Shown: piece after piece, positions 44,923-56,369 of the stretch | Layout: each line of letters starts with the position of its first letter | How positions within the stretch are numbered: position 1 is the first letter of the stretch | Assembly (NCBI RefSeq): GCF_036850765.1 | Contig: NC_089492.1 | Location: 180,374,106 to 180,438,105, forward strand | Direction: 5' to 3' | Source: Saccopteryx bilineata | Lineage: Eukaryota; Chordata; Mammalia; Chiroptera; Emballonuridae | Length of the DNA: 64,000 nt | Translations under genes and position numbers: made by a program | The notes under the pieces: generated by a model | Database searches by the model: none | What the model was told of the DNA's origin: nothing | Seen by the model: the letters and a program-made list of their open reading frames with translations, nothing else

Positions 44923-45457
44923 TATTAGTTTGCTAGGGCTGCTGTAACAAGGTACCAAAAACTGGGGGTGTAAAACAACAGAAATCCATTGCTTCCCAGT
45001 TCTGGAGACCAAAAGTCCAAAAGGAAGGTGTCAGCAGGGTCATGTTCTCTCTGACATCTGGTGTTTGCTGGTGATTCATGGTATTCCTTGGTTTGTACTT
45101 GTGTCATTCCAGTCACATTCCAGACACTTTGTGTCCCTCCCTTGTACATAGTTGTCTCATTCAGGATAGGAAATATGCTTGGGTTAAATCATACAGGTGC
45201 CCTACCCAAGGTCCCACAGCTAAAGGGATGATGGTTTCTGACACACACATAAAACTGTCTTCCCTCTGGGTGTCTTTTCCTATGTCTAAATTTCTTCTTT
45301 AATAAGGACATCAGCCATTCTGGATTACAGCTAGTGACTTTATTTTAACTTAATCACCTCCATAAAGACCCTATCTCCAAATAAGGTCATATTCTGAGGT
45401 ACTGGGGGTTAGGATCTAAACTTATCTTTTTTGGAGGACACAATTCAATTTATAATG
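44923..45457 (-). mobile_element. MLT1-like LTR, antisense, with a foreign insert
   Basis: The + strand reads 'TATTAGTTTGCTAGGGCTGC', 'GTGTCAGCAGGGTCATG', 'CCCTATCTCCAAATAAGGTC' and 'GGACACAATTCAATTTATAA', a reversed MaLR LTR. Positions 45,126-45,254 do not belong to that family and are a copy of 46,709-46,837. Confidence 0.65.
45126..45254 (+). repeat. 129-bp perfect duplicate (acceptor copy)
   Basis: Identical over all 129 bases to 46,709-46,837, same orientation, 1,583 bp apart. The flanks are MLT1 LTR on both sides, so this is the inserted copy. No A-tail, TSD or inverted repeat marks it as a transposon. Confidence 0.85.
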
Positions 45458-45720
45458 GGGTTGGGGTGGGAGAAGCCTGGGTGGGTGAGGAGAACGGATG
45501 GCCAGACGGAAGAGGGAAGGGGAACTCATCAAATCTAACTTGAGTCCACTCTACAGTGGTGCACAGAGCTGCCTGCATCTAGTCTACTAGGATGGAAAAT
45601 GAAAACATTATTTTCTAGATGGCATAAAACACCACAGAGCCCTATGTGCCTGGAGATAGTTGTGCAGACGTGGCTCCAGCATGTGGGGCAGACAATTAAA
45701 AGCATAAAGTAATACACATT

Positions 45721-45749
45721 TTCTTTCTTTCTTTTTTTTTTTTTTTTTG
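45721..45749. repeat. T-rich simple repeat
   Basis: A CTTT run followed by about 18 T residues. It has no recognised SINE next to it. Confidence 0.8.
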
Positions 45750-45823
45750 GTCATTAGGACAACTCAGTGGAAAGAACTATTTTTAATCTGATAAACTCAT
45801 ACAGGTGAAAATGTCCTCTAAGG

Positions 45824-46173
45824 CAGTGGTCCCCAACCTTTTTTGGGCCACAGACTGGTTTAATGTCAGAAAATATTTTCATGGACCAGCCTTTAGGGTG
45901 AGACAGATAAATGCACAAAATAAAATTATGCGACCGGAATAAGAACTGTGGTATTTCTAAATATAATTGTGGAACTTATGAGACAAGTGTCAAGAGTGAG
46001 TCTTAGACAGATGTAACAGAGGGATCTGGTAATTTTTAAAAAATAAAACATTGTTCAGACTTAAATATAAATAAAAGAGAAATAATGTAAGTTATTTCTT
46101 CTTTCTCTGCAGACCGGTACCAAATGGCCCACGGACCAGTACTGGTCCATGGCCTGGGGGTTGGGGACCACTG
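45824..46173. mobile_element. hAT miniature element (350 bp), family 1
   Basis: TIRs CAGTGGTCCCCAACC and GGTTGGGGACCACTG. The exact TSD CTCTAAGG is at 45,816-45,823 and 46,174-46,181, with a central TA. Same family and orientation as 14,349-14,677 and somewhat more complete at the right end. Confidence 0.93.
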
Positions 46174-46181
46174 CTCTAAGG

Positions 46182-47160
46182 AACAATGGCCTGTAAAAGG
46201 CTGGCCATCAGCCAGGAAGAGAACATCTGTTGGTGCTCAGCAGGATGCCCTGAGTAGGTAATATTTGAAGTAAAATATAGCAGCACTAATGGAGTTTCCA
46301 TGGCAGTTATTAGATAAATGGATGATTTTATTGAGGTGAGGCAAAAGACAAGGGTGAGAGAAGGATGAGACTGGGGAGAAGAACATTTCAGTTGATGTAG
46401 AAAGAGGAAGTTGTGAGCTTACTAGTCAGAGAACGTGTGATTTAAATAAAAACCAGTTTGATTTAAACTGGACTCCAACTTTTAGAGCATGGCAAAACCT
46501 GACCTTGTAATCCCATAAATTTGAAAGTGACTACAAACATTCATGGCACATGTAGCTTGAAAGCATAGCTTTTAAGGAATATGTAATGTTTTAAAGGAAT
46601 TTCAAAGTGCTGCTAAAAGTGGTGAGTGATTTTTAGGACCCATTCATTTTTTATTGAGAGTTCAGTTGAATATGTAGATGTGGCAGGATGTTAAACACCC
46701 ATCCTTTAACTTTGTGTCCCTCCCTTGTACATAGTTGTCTCATTCAGGATAGGAAATATGCTTGGGTTAAATCATACAGGTGCCCTACCCAAGGTCCCAC
46801 AGCTAAAGGGATGATGGTTTCTGACACACACATAAAAGTGGCCATAAAGCCAGCTGACTCTTCGAAATTCAAAAGAGCCATCCTGCATTGATAAGGTAGT
46901 TGAGAAGTAAGCCAAATCCTTATCTTCAGTTACTTTAAAACATTTTGGGGAGTAAGTTGGACAAAACTAATAAAGAAATCAAAAAGGAATGGATAACCCT
47001 TCCCTTAAAGATCATTTCCAAAGATCCTCCTGCTGAAAGAGCGTCTGCTGAGCTGGAACACTGTTCAAGGAATGGTGTGCTAAGTACCAGGGGTACAACA
47101 GGTGTGACACAGCCCCACTTTTGAGGGAACTGTTGTTTATTTGTCCTTCCATCTCTTCAC
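46182..47160. other. unannotated DNA holding the duplication donor
   Basis: No gene. It includes 46,709-46,837, the probable source of the 129-bp duplicate. Neighbouring sequence is not recognised as a repeat. Confidence 0.45.
46709..46837 (+). repeat. 129-bp perfect duplicate (donor copy)
   Basis: Identical to 45,126-45,254. It sits in sequence that reads continuously across both borders, so it is the likely original. Confidence 0.8.
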
Positions 47161-47164
47161 CCAA

Positions 47165-47420
47165 CCATTCAAGCAGCAAGTGTTTGTTGAAGATCTAGCA
47201 TATGTCAGATACAGTGCCAATCACCAGGGAGATGGTGGCCATAAGGAAAAACCTCTCTTCCACTAAGGAAGCTCAGAGCTTATCAGGAAGAGAAATGGGT
47301 AACAACTATGCAGCATTATATAGATGCAGGTACCAGGGCTATGGGTCATCACAGAGGAAGGAAACAGCACTTATAGGAAATAAATCACAGTACAAGTCAG
47401 AATTTGCTGAAGGCCAGATG
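47165..47420 (+). mobile_element. L2-like relic
   Basis: 'GCAAGTGTTTGTTGAAGATC', 'GTCAGATACAGTGCCAATCA' and 'GAAGCTCAGAGCTTATCAGG' follow the L2 3' order. The frame at 47,202-47,549 lies in this relic and is not a gene. Confidence 0.45.
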
Positions 47421-47917
47421 AATGGTGGGAACCACAGATACTCCAAGAGAAGGAAGAGGTGGGGCCTGAGTACATCTGGAAAAGAATGCATTAAGTTTTT
47501 GGATGCATTAGAAAATGAAATAAAATTTCACAACTATGTGCTCATGTAAGTATTCCATTACTCTTGTTTTTGTCCCCAAATCACCATTCCATCACCATAG
47601 CTCCCATGACAAAACCTGGAGCACTTCAGTGACTGGGGGTAAGGTGAGGAATGGGAACTTAAATTCTGGAATAGAAATAGGATGGATCCAGTTGAAAACA
47701 AACACAAAAGAGGCTCTCAAAAATTATTCCTCCTCAGTCCATACCAGAGCCCCCAGGATCCTTTTCTCTATCCCCCTTTCCTAATGACTGTCCTTTCCAG
47801 CTGCCTCCTTGTTTATTCTCCATCCTGAACAACGATCAATGTGGCCTAGCTTAATTTGTATTCCTAGTGAATTCTTCATCTACAAACTACTAATGAACCA
47901 TCAACACCTTCTCTTTT

Positions 47918-48120
47918 TTTTTAATTTTTTTTTATTTATTCATTTTAGAGAGGAGAGGGAGAGACACAGAGAGAGAGGAGAGACAGAGCAAGAGAAGGGG
48001 GGAGGAGCTGGAAGCATCAACTCCCATATGTGCCTTGACCAGGCAAGCCCAGGGTTTCGAACTGGCGACCTCAGCATTTCCAGTTCGACGCTCTATCCAC
48101 TGCGCCACCACAGGTCAGGC
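47918..48120 (-). mobile_element. tRNA-headed SINE, short type, antisense
   Basis: Reversed head at the right (GTTTCGAACTGGCGACC, then GCCACCACAGGTCAGGC), a GA-rich body and a T-rich left end. The exact 13-bp TSD CACCTTCTCTTTT is at 47,905-47,917 and 48,121-48,133. Confidence 0.9.
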
Positions 48121-48133
48121 CACCTTCTCTTTT

Positions 48134-50980
48134 AATAAGCCAACAAACCTCTGTTGGTTATAGAGAGCCAAGATCTTCGGCACTTAACCTCTTCTTCTGA
48201 TAGACATTCTCAGTCTTCTTCATTTCCTATGATGAAAGATGAATTAGAGCCCTTTGAAATAAATGTATCTATACTCACTTAAGCATTGTTAAAGTTGGAT
48301 AGTAATGCATGAGGAAAAAAAATATGGGAGAAAATACTTTCAATGGGATTGCAGCAAGTTTAAATTACTCATAGATGGACAGAATAGAGAAAGACAAGAA
48401 AACCTCTCCCGGTATATTGAAAAGACTACATCATATGGAATATTTAAAAGAATGTCAATAATGAGTATTTCTTTGTATATCTTATTTAGGGAGAAATCAG
48501 GAGAACTGCCTAAAATCTTACATGAAAGCATAAAATGCCAGGAGGTAAAGAGAAGTATAATCTTGCCAATGAGCTAATTGACCCAGGAACTCACTTTTGG
48601 AAAATGATACACAACTAGGTTTTAATTGTTCTTATGTCAATGGATGACTCTAAAGATGCTGTCTCTTCATCTTTTTCTTTGATTTTTCCAACTCTTAGAA
48701 TTCTATCTGCCCTGCAAAGTTTAGTTCACCTCAACTCACGGACATGAAAACTTCCTGAACTACACCAGGCTGTATATTAGCTCCCTCCTCTGACCTACCA
48801 CTGCAGTTATTTCCTGTATAGACTATAAGCACTTTCCATATAATACCTTACAAATGTACACATTTTGTCTTCCCAATTTGATGATAAGTACCTTAAGAAG
48901 GAACTACTTAATAACATTTATTTATAGCATCTGATACATTCATTTATTTAACTTACTGCATAATAGACAGCAATAAAGCAAACATTAACAGTATAAATGT
49001 TCTGCCTTAAGGAATTTATAGCTTAGTAGGGCCATAAACAAATAATTTTTGGAGAGTTAGTCATTTGCCAATTTAAGAAATTATAGCCTCAGGAACAGAG
49101 AATCGTGCAGGCATGTGGCCAGGGAGAATTTGTGAGGAGAAGAGAAAAAGGTTGAAAATTATTAGTCAGGGTGGGTTTAATTTCTAAAATAAACAATATG
49201 ACTTAGCACAATAAGATTTCAGTCAATTCACATTCCAGTGTTGGCAATAGAGAGCTCTGTTCCATGCAACCATTCAGGGACCTAGGCTCATGCCAACTTA
49301 TAACCCTGCCTGAGTTCTGTCCACTTATGAGATGTAGAGAAAAGATTGAGAGAGAGTAGAAGACATACCTGGATTTGTATGTGACACATTTCTCTTCTGT
49401 GTAAGGAGTCACATTAATGATTATCAGTCATATAGGCTCACAAAGATGCCACAAAATGGAATTGTGATCTAATTATCTGCCCCAAAGAGAACTCATATAT
49501 TAGTAGCTTCTGCCATGGTAAGTAAGGTTAAATAGAAATTGAAAGAAAGGACTCTTGTAGAAATAGCCTCAAACTCCAGCTTTCTCATCTCCCTTCTTTT
49601 AAAGAGATGAACACCAATATAATAGAACTCTATTTGTAGAAAGATCTCATGAATTGTATGGGGTGGGACACAGCAGAGGAGAAATGCCCTTTTCTTTAAA
49701 TAGTCTTTTCCCTGTGATTAATTAGCCATAGGGAAAGTGAAATGATCAATGAAGAAAGTATTTGAATCAAAAAAAGATATAAATAATCTGAACTACTATG
49801 TAAAAATAACTAGGTATTTTCCTCTTGTGTCCTCAAAGAATTTGGTAGGCTTCCCTAGACAGTGTGTGTGAAGACAACTTGTGCAGGCCCTGAGGGAAAT
49901 ATCTGTTTAACTATCTCTTTTAGGATTTCTGACTATTCTGCAAATATTCTGATAATGAGCTGACAAGCTATAAGGCCAGGAGCATTTGCAGCCATGTGGG
50001 GAAAGCAAAGACAGAAATACCCTGTCCAGCTGAGAATAACAGTCACCAGAGGTCAAGCAAATCCAATTTCAAAGAGCATTAGAGGGATCTTCCCACTTGA
50101 AAGGGGCAGAGAGGAGATAAAATTGGGAGAAAACAGAATATCATGAGTTCTCACAGAAGTAATAATTGGAAAGAATAATGGAATACCTTTGGCTGTCTTG
50201 GTTAACCCTTTCTAAGTCTGTATTTATCAAAGGTTCTCGCAAGTCCCAGAAGTTTGGTCAGCCTAAAAAAAAGCCAGTAAAGTAGGAAAGATTCTCAGAC
50301 ACTCCCCACATCACATTTTATATAACTTTTCCCCCCAGACTTTCTGCTCTACCTCCCAGAAGCCCTGTGCTCTCTTTCTGCCTAATGGCCCTCAGTCACT
50401 CCATTTCCCCTGTGCTTACACAGTCAACTGGAATTTTGCTAACTTGAGTCTAACCTGTGAATAACTGAGAGCTGTATTAATTGTTCCAGTGTTAATTCTC
50501 CCTGTATACTTGCATTTAAAGGAGGATCATATATAATAATCAACTCAATGATAGACTTTGAGTGTTGGAGGAGGGAAGATATTCTATTCTGCATAACATG
50601 CCTCTAAAATGGTTGATCTAGTAAGTATTTGATCTAGTTGAAGACTTAGATTTTTCTTAATATTATAAATTGAGGTTTAAAGCAATCATAGGATTATGTG
50701 TTGAATTTTTTAAGGTCAGAATATCACATTTTAATTTCTTCACAATTTGAACCTAGAATTACAGAGCCTGAGGTGTTTTTCCCCTCTTTCTTTGACATAG
50801 TTTTGAGCTATGACCTAAGAAGTGAGCAGTTTCTTTTCAAAGCACCACATGACTCAGGGGTGAAGACAGAAGATATATGTAGAATTAGTGAGTATGTTTT
50901 GTGAAGAGCCACATATGAGGTGATAAGTTCTTTGATGGGCTATATTTGTAGCTCTTTCTCACTGTGTCCATTACATCATC
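48134..50980. other. unannotated DNA, weak L2 patch near 48,920-49,060
   Basis: No gene is recognised. 'TTCATTTATTTAACTTACTG' and 'CTTAAGGAATTTATAGCTTA' at 48,938-49,030 fit L2. The rest looks like unique sequence. Confidence 0.4.
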
Positions 50981-50984
50981 CTGT

Positions 50985-51430
50985 TATCTATTGCTGTGTT
51001 TTAAGCTTGTGGCTTCAAATAGCAGTTTCACTTTGCTCACAATCTTTTTGAGTCAGGAATTTGGGAAGACCTTGCTGGAACAGGGTACCTCTGCTCCATG
51101 CATATCAGTGATGGTAGCTCAAGAGTTGCTGGAGGGTCTACCTATTCAGGTGCTGAGATGACCTATTCTCATGACTGGTCAGTCAGTGCTGGCTGTAGGC
51201 TGAGAACACAGCTGTGGCTCTCAGTCAGAAGTCTTTGCTTCTCTCCATGTTGTCCTCACCGCAGGGTTGCTTGGGCTTTCTCACAGTGTGGTGGCTGGAT
51301 TCCAATAGTGAATGTCCCCAGAGGCCTCGATGGAAACCAAAAGGCTCCTTCAGACCTACACAAGGAAGTCATGTAGCATTACTTCCACTGCATTCTACTG
51401 ATCAAACAAGTCATTAAAGCCAACCCAAAT
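50985..51430 (-). mobile_element. MLT1-like LTR relic, antisense
   Basis: 'CTGTTATCTATTGCTGTGTT', 'TTTGAGTCAGGAATTTGGGA', 'GTAGCATTACTTCCACTGCA' and 'TTCTACTGATCAAACAAGTC' follow a reversed MaLR LTR order. Non-coding. Confidence 0.5.
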
Positions 51431-52185
51431 TAAAGATGAAGAAAATTAGACTGCTGCTAGATAAAAGAGTAGCAAAGTAGTTGTAGCCATCTTTAATCTA
51501 CCACTGACATTATCAGATAAGAACTATCACAAAGGTCATAAAATATTCTTTACTGTGTTATTAAAACTACCACAGAGGATACCATCTTCTAATGTTATAT
51601 TTCATCTTTCTCCCTAAATGCAATCTTTTATCCACTGGCCACTGAACAATGTCTCATAGACATTGCTTAGTTTCCAGTTTCAGGGGCTCTTTACGTGCCC
51701 ATTTGAGCCTATGTTTCCACAGCTAGAGGGGACTGTTTATTTACACTTCCTATAATCCATCTCAGAAGTGACAGGTGAGTTTTAGCTTTTTAAAGTCTTA
51801 CGAGCCATTTGGCTTTAAAACAAAAGAGCAAGAACAATTGTCTAAGCACATTTATTTACTTATTTTACAAATAGTTATTAAATACCTACTATGTCTAGAG
51901 CACTGCCCTGTATTGTAAAATGTGGAGGGAGGGAGGGGAGATGAGTAAGCCATATTAGCTGTTTTCACAGTTGTTTCTGGTCCAATAGGAGAGATAACAT
52001 GTTCAACATGAAAATGCTGAACGTGGGTTGAGAAGGAAAAAGCCAACTCTGAGTTTCTGAATCTTAATCCCAGTATTTGTGTATAAAAGGAGTAGCATTC
52101 CAGGGTATAGAGAGTGGTCCCCAGCAGCAGAATCAGAGAGGGGAACATAAGAGCTGTAGTCAAGCAGCATAGCAAGAAAGCAGCA
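51431..52185. other. unannotated DNA with a small L2-like patch
   Basis: About 51,845-51,915 ('AAATAGTTATTAAATACCTA', 'CTAGAGCACTGCCCTGTATT') fits L2. No gene is supported; the antisense frame at 51,852-52,223 has no recognisable domain. Confidence 0.4.
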
Positions 52186-52344
52186 GTTTGGTGTGGTGGT
52201 TTGGGCCCTGGCTGCAGAGCCACACTACCTAAATTTCAATCCTGGCTTCGATAACTGTGTGATTTGGGGCAAATTACTTAGTCTACCTGTACCTTAGATA
52301 ATGATTATATCTAACACATAGGGTGCTTAAGAAGGTTCAACGTG

Positions 52345-53469
52345 CTTTTGCCACAGCATCTTTGCCACAACTATTCTCACTGTGTAACTAACAGGCTGTA
52401 AGGCAATTTCAGTGTAAAATAAAATAAACACAAATAAAAGAGAGATGTTAAGAAGGACATAATGAGTGAAATATGAAACAATGAATAACATTTAAAGGAA
52501 TTTATTGAGAATAAAACATTTGAATAAATTTAAAATGTGTGTAGCTTCCTGGCAATACTGTGCAAATAACTGATTTTATTTTGTGGATCATACCTAAGCT
52601 TTTGCCCTTGTTCTATGGGAAATGTGGGCACAACTTTACACCCTCAGAGAGGGCTCTCTACCTCTTCCTCCTCCCAATGTCATATGTTTCATAATAAGAA
52701 ACCAAACGGTGGACCCAATTTTCATCTGGAAAAAAAGCTCTTTTAAGACCAATACCTGGCCCTAGCTGGTTGGCTCAGTGGTAGACCGTCGGCCTGGTGT
52801 GTGGGGGACCCGGGTTCAATTCCCGGCCAGGGCATATAGGAGAAGCGCCCATTTGCTTCTCCACCCCCCTCCTTCCTCTCTGTCTCTCTCTTCCCCTCCT
52901 GCAGCCAAGGCTCCATTGGAGCAAAGATGGCCCGGGCGCTGGGGATGGCTCGGGCGCTGGGGATGGCTCCTTGGCCTCTGCCCCAGGCGCTAGAGTGGCT
53001 CTGGTCACGGCAGAGCGACGCCCGGGAGGGGCAGAGCATCGCCCCCTGGTGGGCAGAGCATCGCCCCTGGTGGGCATGCCGGGTGGATCCCGGTCGGGTG
53101 CATGCGGGAGTCTGTCTGACTGTCTCTCCCCATTTCCAGCTTCAGAAAAAAAAAAAAAAAAAAAAAAAAGACCAATACCACCACTACCATGTCTACAAGT
53201 CACTGGAGAGACAGTTATGAGGGCCATGATTTATATACAATATAAAAATGGGATAACTGTGAGAACTCATCAATAGAAAAATGAAACCAAACCAACAACT
53301 AGCTTAAATACATTGATTCAACATTGAAAAAAACGAAACAAATATAATCTGTCATCTAGATATTTTATTTCTTTTATGGAAAAATTACCTTATGGCCAAT
53401 TAGTCATGCAGCAAAAATGTGGCAAAAATGCTTGTAGCCAAAGATGTTTATGGCAAAGATGCTACAAAA
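52345..53469. mobile_element. unclassified DNA element with short TIRs, inside a MIR
   Basis: The left end TTTTGCCACAGCATCTTTGC and the right end (reverse complement TTTTGTAGCATCTTTGCCA) form an imperfect inverted repeat with a 13-bp perfect core. GGCAAAAATG and AAAGATG motifs repeat near the right end (53,410-53,460). Without the nested SINE it is about 0.7 kb. No transposase frame and no clear TSD. Confidence 0.55.
52757..53167 (+). mobile_element. young Ves-type SINE, full length
   Basis: Head TGGCCCTAGCTGGTTGGCTC, B-box-like GGTTCAATTCCCGG, CT tract, GC-rich second half and about 24 As. The exact TSD AAGACCAATACC is at 52,745-52,756 and 53,168-53,179. An 18-bp perfect tandem duplication lies at 52,933-52,968. 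Confidence 0.95.
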
Positions 53470-53580
53470 AAATACCAGAAGTAGCCTAAGAAAATTAAGA
53501 TTTATAAAGCCCTTAGCTTAGTCCCTGGCACACACTATGGGTGTCTAGGATATTACTGTGACCCAGCCTGGAATTAAAGG

Positions 53581-54870
53581 ACATTACTTTGATGTGTTAA
53601 TGAGACCTGATATTTTCACTCATCAACAATTGTAGGAAGCTAAATCTTAACATGAAGGAAACCTGTAATGTGGAGAAGGGAACAACTATATATACCTGCA
53701 AATGCAAATATAAAAGCGCAATGCTGGATATGCTGCTGACATCCATTGAATTGTGTTGAATGAAGGGTTATGTGGTTGTCTGTCTCTGTAGAGGGTCTTT
53801 GATGTTCAGGTAGAATATGAATGTTAATATTAAATGTCACTTAACTATTATGTGTAGAGTGCCTGACACTGTTCTTGGCATCCAGTGTGGGAGATACAGC
53901 TGAGACACACCTAATGATACAACTATCCAGCTGCAAGCAAAAGACACAAGGTCCCTGCTAATAAACTCATGGGCTTTGCACTGTGGTGGTGAGGTGAAGC
54001 CGCAGGGTGTGCCGGGAGGGGACACAGCATAAACAGAGCACAAACAAAGAAGCAGGTGAGATTCTGGGGAGGGAGGTGGGAGTGGGGGCTGGGGGGGAGT
54101 ACATAACAAGGCAGAGCAGGTGGTTGGTGCAGTACAGCTCAGGAGAAGTATCAAGTCATCTTCAAATGACTTTACATGACAAATGTCAAATAGCCACTGT
54201 CAGAATGTTTAAACCCCTAGAGCTCCCTACAAGTAGGTTGTATCGAAAGTGGGGGTAATCAATATTCCGGGCTCCAGTGAGACAGAGCCAGGGAGGTCAG
54301 GCATAGACTGCAGCAAGAGTTTAGGTGTCACACATCTTTCTGATTCCAAAGGCTGTTAAGCACTGAAACAAGGCCAGAGAATGCAGTCAATTTTTCTTCC
54401 TGGGAAGGTTTTAAGAATAAAATAGAGCATCATATTTTAGGAATGAGTTATGGAAAGAAGAACATTTAAGAAAAAAAAACCTTGACGAAATTCAACCCCT
54501 TCTAGGACTCTCATTCTATATGCCTTTGAAATGCTATCTTTTTATTATTAGAAATTTTTCTGGATTTGAGGGGATTCATAATTTTAAATATAATTACCAT
54601 AGTTTTTTTCAGTGAACTCAATGCTTACAGGATTCCTGACAGACAAAGGTGGCATAAATCATGCAGGGCTGGTTATACAACCAACCCCTTCAACTCTCAA
54701 ATTCTGGAATAAATGGAGTAAATGGCTCAAAGAAGGAATTTCTCACATCACACACTAAAGACACAAATTTAAAAAGCACCAAAGCTCTCAAGTTGGAAAA
54801 CTGAATAAATTATTATGGTTACCCCAAAATGCAAGTAAATTGGATTGAAATAGGAACTGGAAAATCTTTA
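53581..54870. other. unannotated DNA, L2-like patch near 53,840-53,990
   Basis: 'GTAGAGTGCCTGACACTGTT' and 'AAGGTCCCTGCTAATAAACT' fit L2. No gene is supported. Confidence 0.4.
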
Positions 54871-54882
54871 GGAAACAGAGCA

Positions 54883-55220
54883 GGCCCTGGCCAGTTGGCT
54901 CAGTGGATAGAGCATTGACCTGGCATGCAGAAGTCTTGGGTTCAATTCCTGGTTAGGACAAACATGAAAAGCGACCATCTGCTTCTCTCCCCCCTTCTCC
55001 TCTTTCTCTTCCCCTCTCGCAGCCAGTGGCTCAATTGGTTCACGCATCACCCGGAGCACCAAGGATTGGCCCCATGTTCTAAGGATAGCTCAGTTGATTT
55101 GAGCATAAACCCCAGACAGGGGTTGCCGGGTGGATCCTGGTCAGGGTGCATGTGAGAGTCTGTCTCACTGTCTCTCTCCTCTCATTTAAAAAGAAAAAAG
55201 AAAAAACAAAACAAAACAAA
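54883..55220 (+). mobile_element. Ves-type SINE, long form
   Basis: Head GGCCCTGGCCAGTTGGCTCA, B-box-like GGGTTCAATTCC, a second half with GGGTGGATCC and an AAAAC-rich tail. The exact TSD AAACAGAGCA is at 54,873-54,882 and 55,221-55,230. Confidence 0.92.
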
Positions 55221-55230
55221 AAACAGAGCA

Positions 55231-55950
55231 AAAAGTAAGTAGGGACTGGAGACTGACAGGAAGAATGAGTGAGTAATCCCCACTTCACACTGAAAAGCCA
55301 GAGGCTGCTGTGTCACTGATTTGAGGTCTTTTGCACTTTCACAGCCGGCCTCTCTCCCACCCCGAAAGGTTTCCTACAGACTCTGACGGTTGTTCCAAAC
55401 CTCTTCCAAAGCTGCTCAGTAAAAAACAATGCTCTTTGTAATTTTTCCACACAAAACCAATTTGGGGCTTCATGTATAGCCCCCTAATTCTTCTTACGCT
55501 ATGAACCAGAGGAGGAATAATAAAAAGAATTTGCCTTGGAGGTTTCTAAATCCAATTTATGCCCAAATCCAGGGTTTAGTTCAATATCGCATGTGGAAGT
55601 TAGAAATGCAATCCTTTAACATGTGAACAAAACAGGTTGGTTTTGCAATTCTTTTTCTACAACTAAAGAAAATTAATTCCAACAACTAAAGATAGCACAT
55701 AATTAGTCACTGGGGTAATTAAGGTAAGTATGGCAGGTATTCCAAGGAGCAACAAATGATGTTAGCTTCCTGTGCCGCGAGCAGGTGAAACTGGAATGGG
55801 TCTTGAAGTATGAGTAGAATTTGGCCTGGTAGAGAGGACAAGAGAGAGCTCTGCTAACAGGATCATAGGCTCAGAGACGGCAACAGCAGCAAGGAGGTGA
55901 CTGGTCAACCTAGTCACTTATTCTTTTTGAAAATCACCATAGTCGCCCTA
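55231..55950. other. unannotated DNA
   Basis: No gene or recognised repeat. Confidence 0.4.
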
Positions 55951-55969
55951 AATGGCAATTTGAATTTTT

Positions 55970-56349
55970 TTTTTTCTGAAGTTGGAAATGGGGAGAGACA
56001 GTCAGACAGACTCCCGCATGCCCCCGACCGGGATCCACCCGGCACGCCCACCAGGGGCCACGCTCTGCCCACCAAGGGGCGATGCTCTGCCCCTCCCGGG
56101 CGTCGCTCTGCTGCTACCAGAGCCACTCTAGCGCCTGGGGCAGAGGCCAAGGAGCCATCCCCAGCGCCCGGGCCATCTTTGCTCCAATGGAGCCTTGGCT
56201 GCGGGAGGGGAAGAGAGAGACAGAGAGGAAGGAGGGGGTGGGGGTGGAGAAGCAAATGGGCGCTTCTCCTATGTGCCCTGGCCGGGAATCGAACCCGGGT
56301 CCCCCGCATGCCAGGCCGACGCTCTACCGCTGAGCCAACTGGCCAGGAC
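55970..56349 (-). mobile_element. young Ves-type SINE, full length, antisense
   Basis: Reversed A-tail at the left and reversed head at the right (GAATCGAACCCGGGTCC, then GAGCCAACTGGCCAGG). The exact 19-bp TSD AATGGCAATTTGAATTTTT is at 55,951-55,969 and 56,350-56,368. The frames of 147-157 codons crossing it are GC-rich artefacts. Confidence 0.95.
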
Positions 56350-56369
56350 AATGGCAATTTGAATTTTTA

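Larger units (their letters stand above)
52190..53580 (+). mobile_element. MIR relic split by a DNA element
   Basis: Left half (52,190-52,343): 'AATTTCAATCCTGGCTTCGA', 'GATTTGGGGCAAATTACTTA'. Right half (53,470-53,580): 'TTTATAAAGCCCTTAGCTTA', 'CCCTGGCACACACTATGGGT'. The two join in MIR order. Confidence 0.6.

Noticed and set aside
45721..45749. SINE tail next to the T-rich run
   Set aside because: No tRNA-like head or body follows on either side, so only a simple repeat is supported.
47202..47549. 115-codon frame possibly from a host gene
   Set aside because: It overlaps an L2-like relic, lacks any recognisable domain and has no visible splice context.
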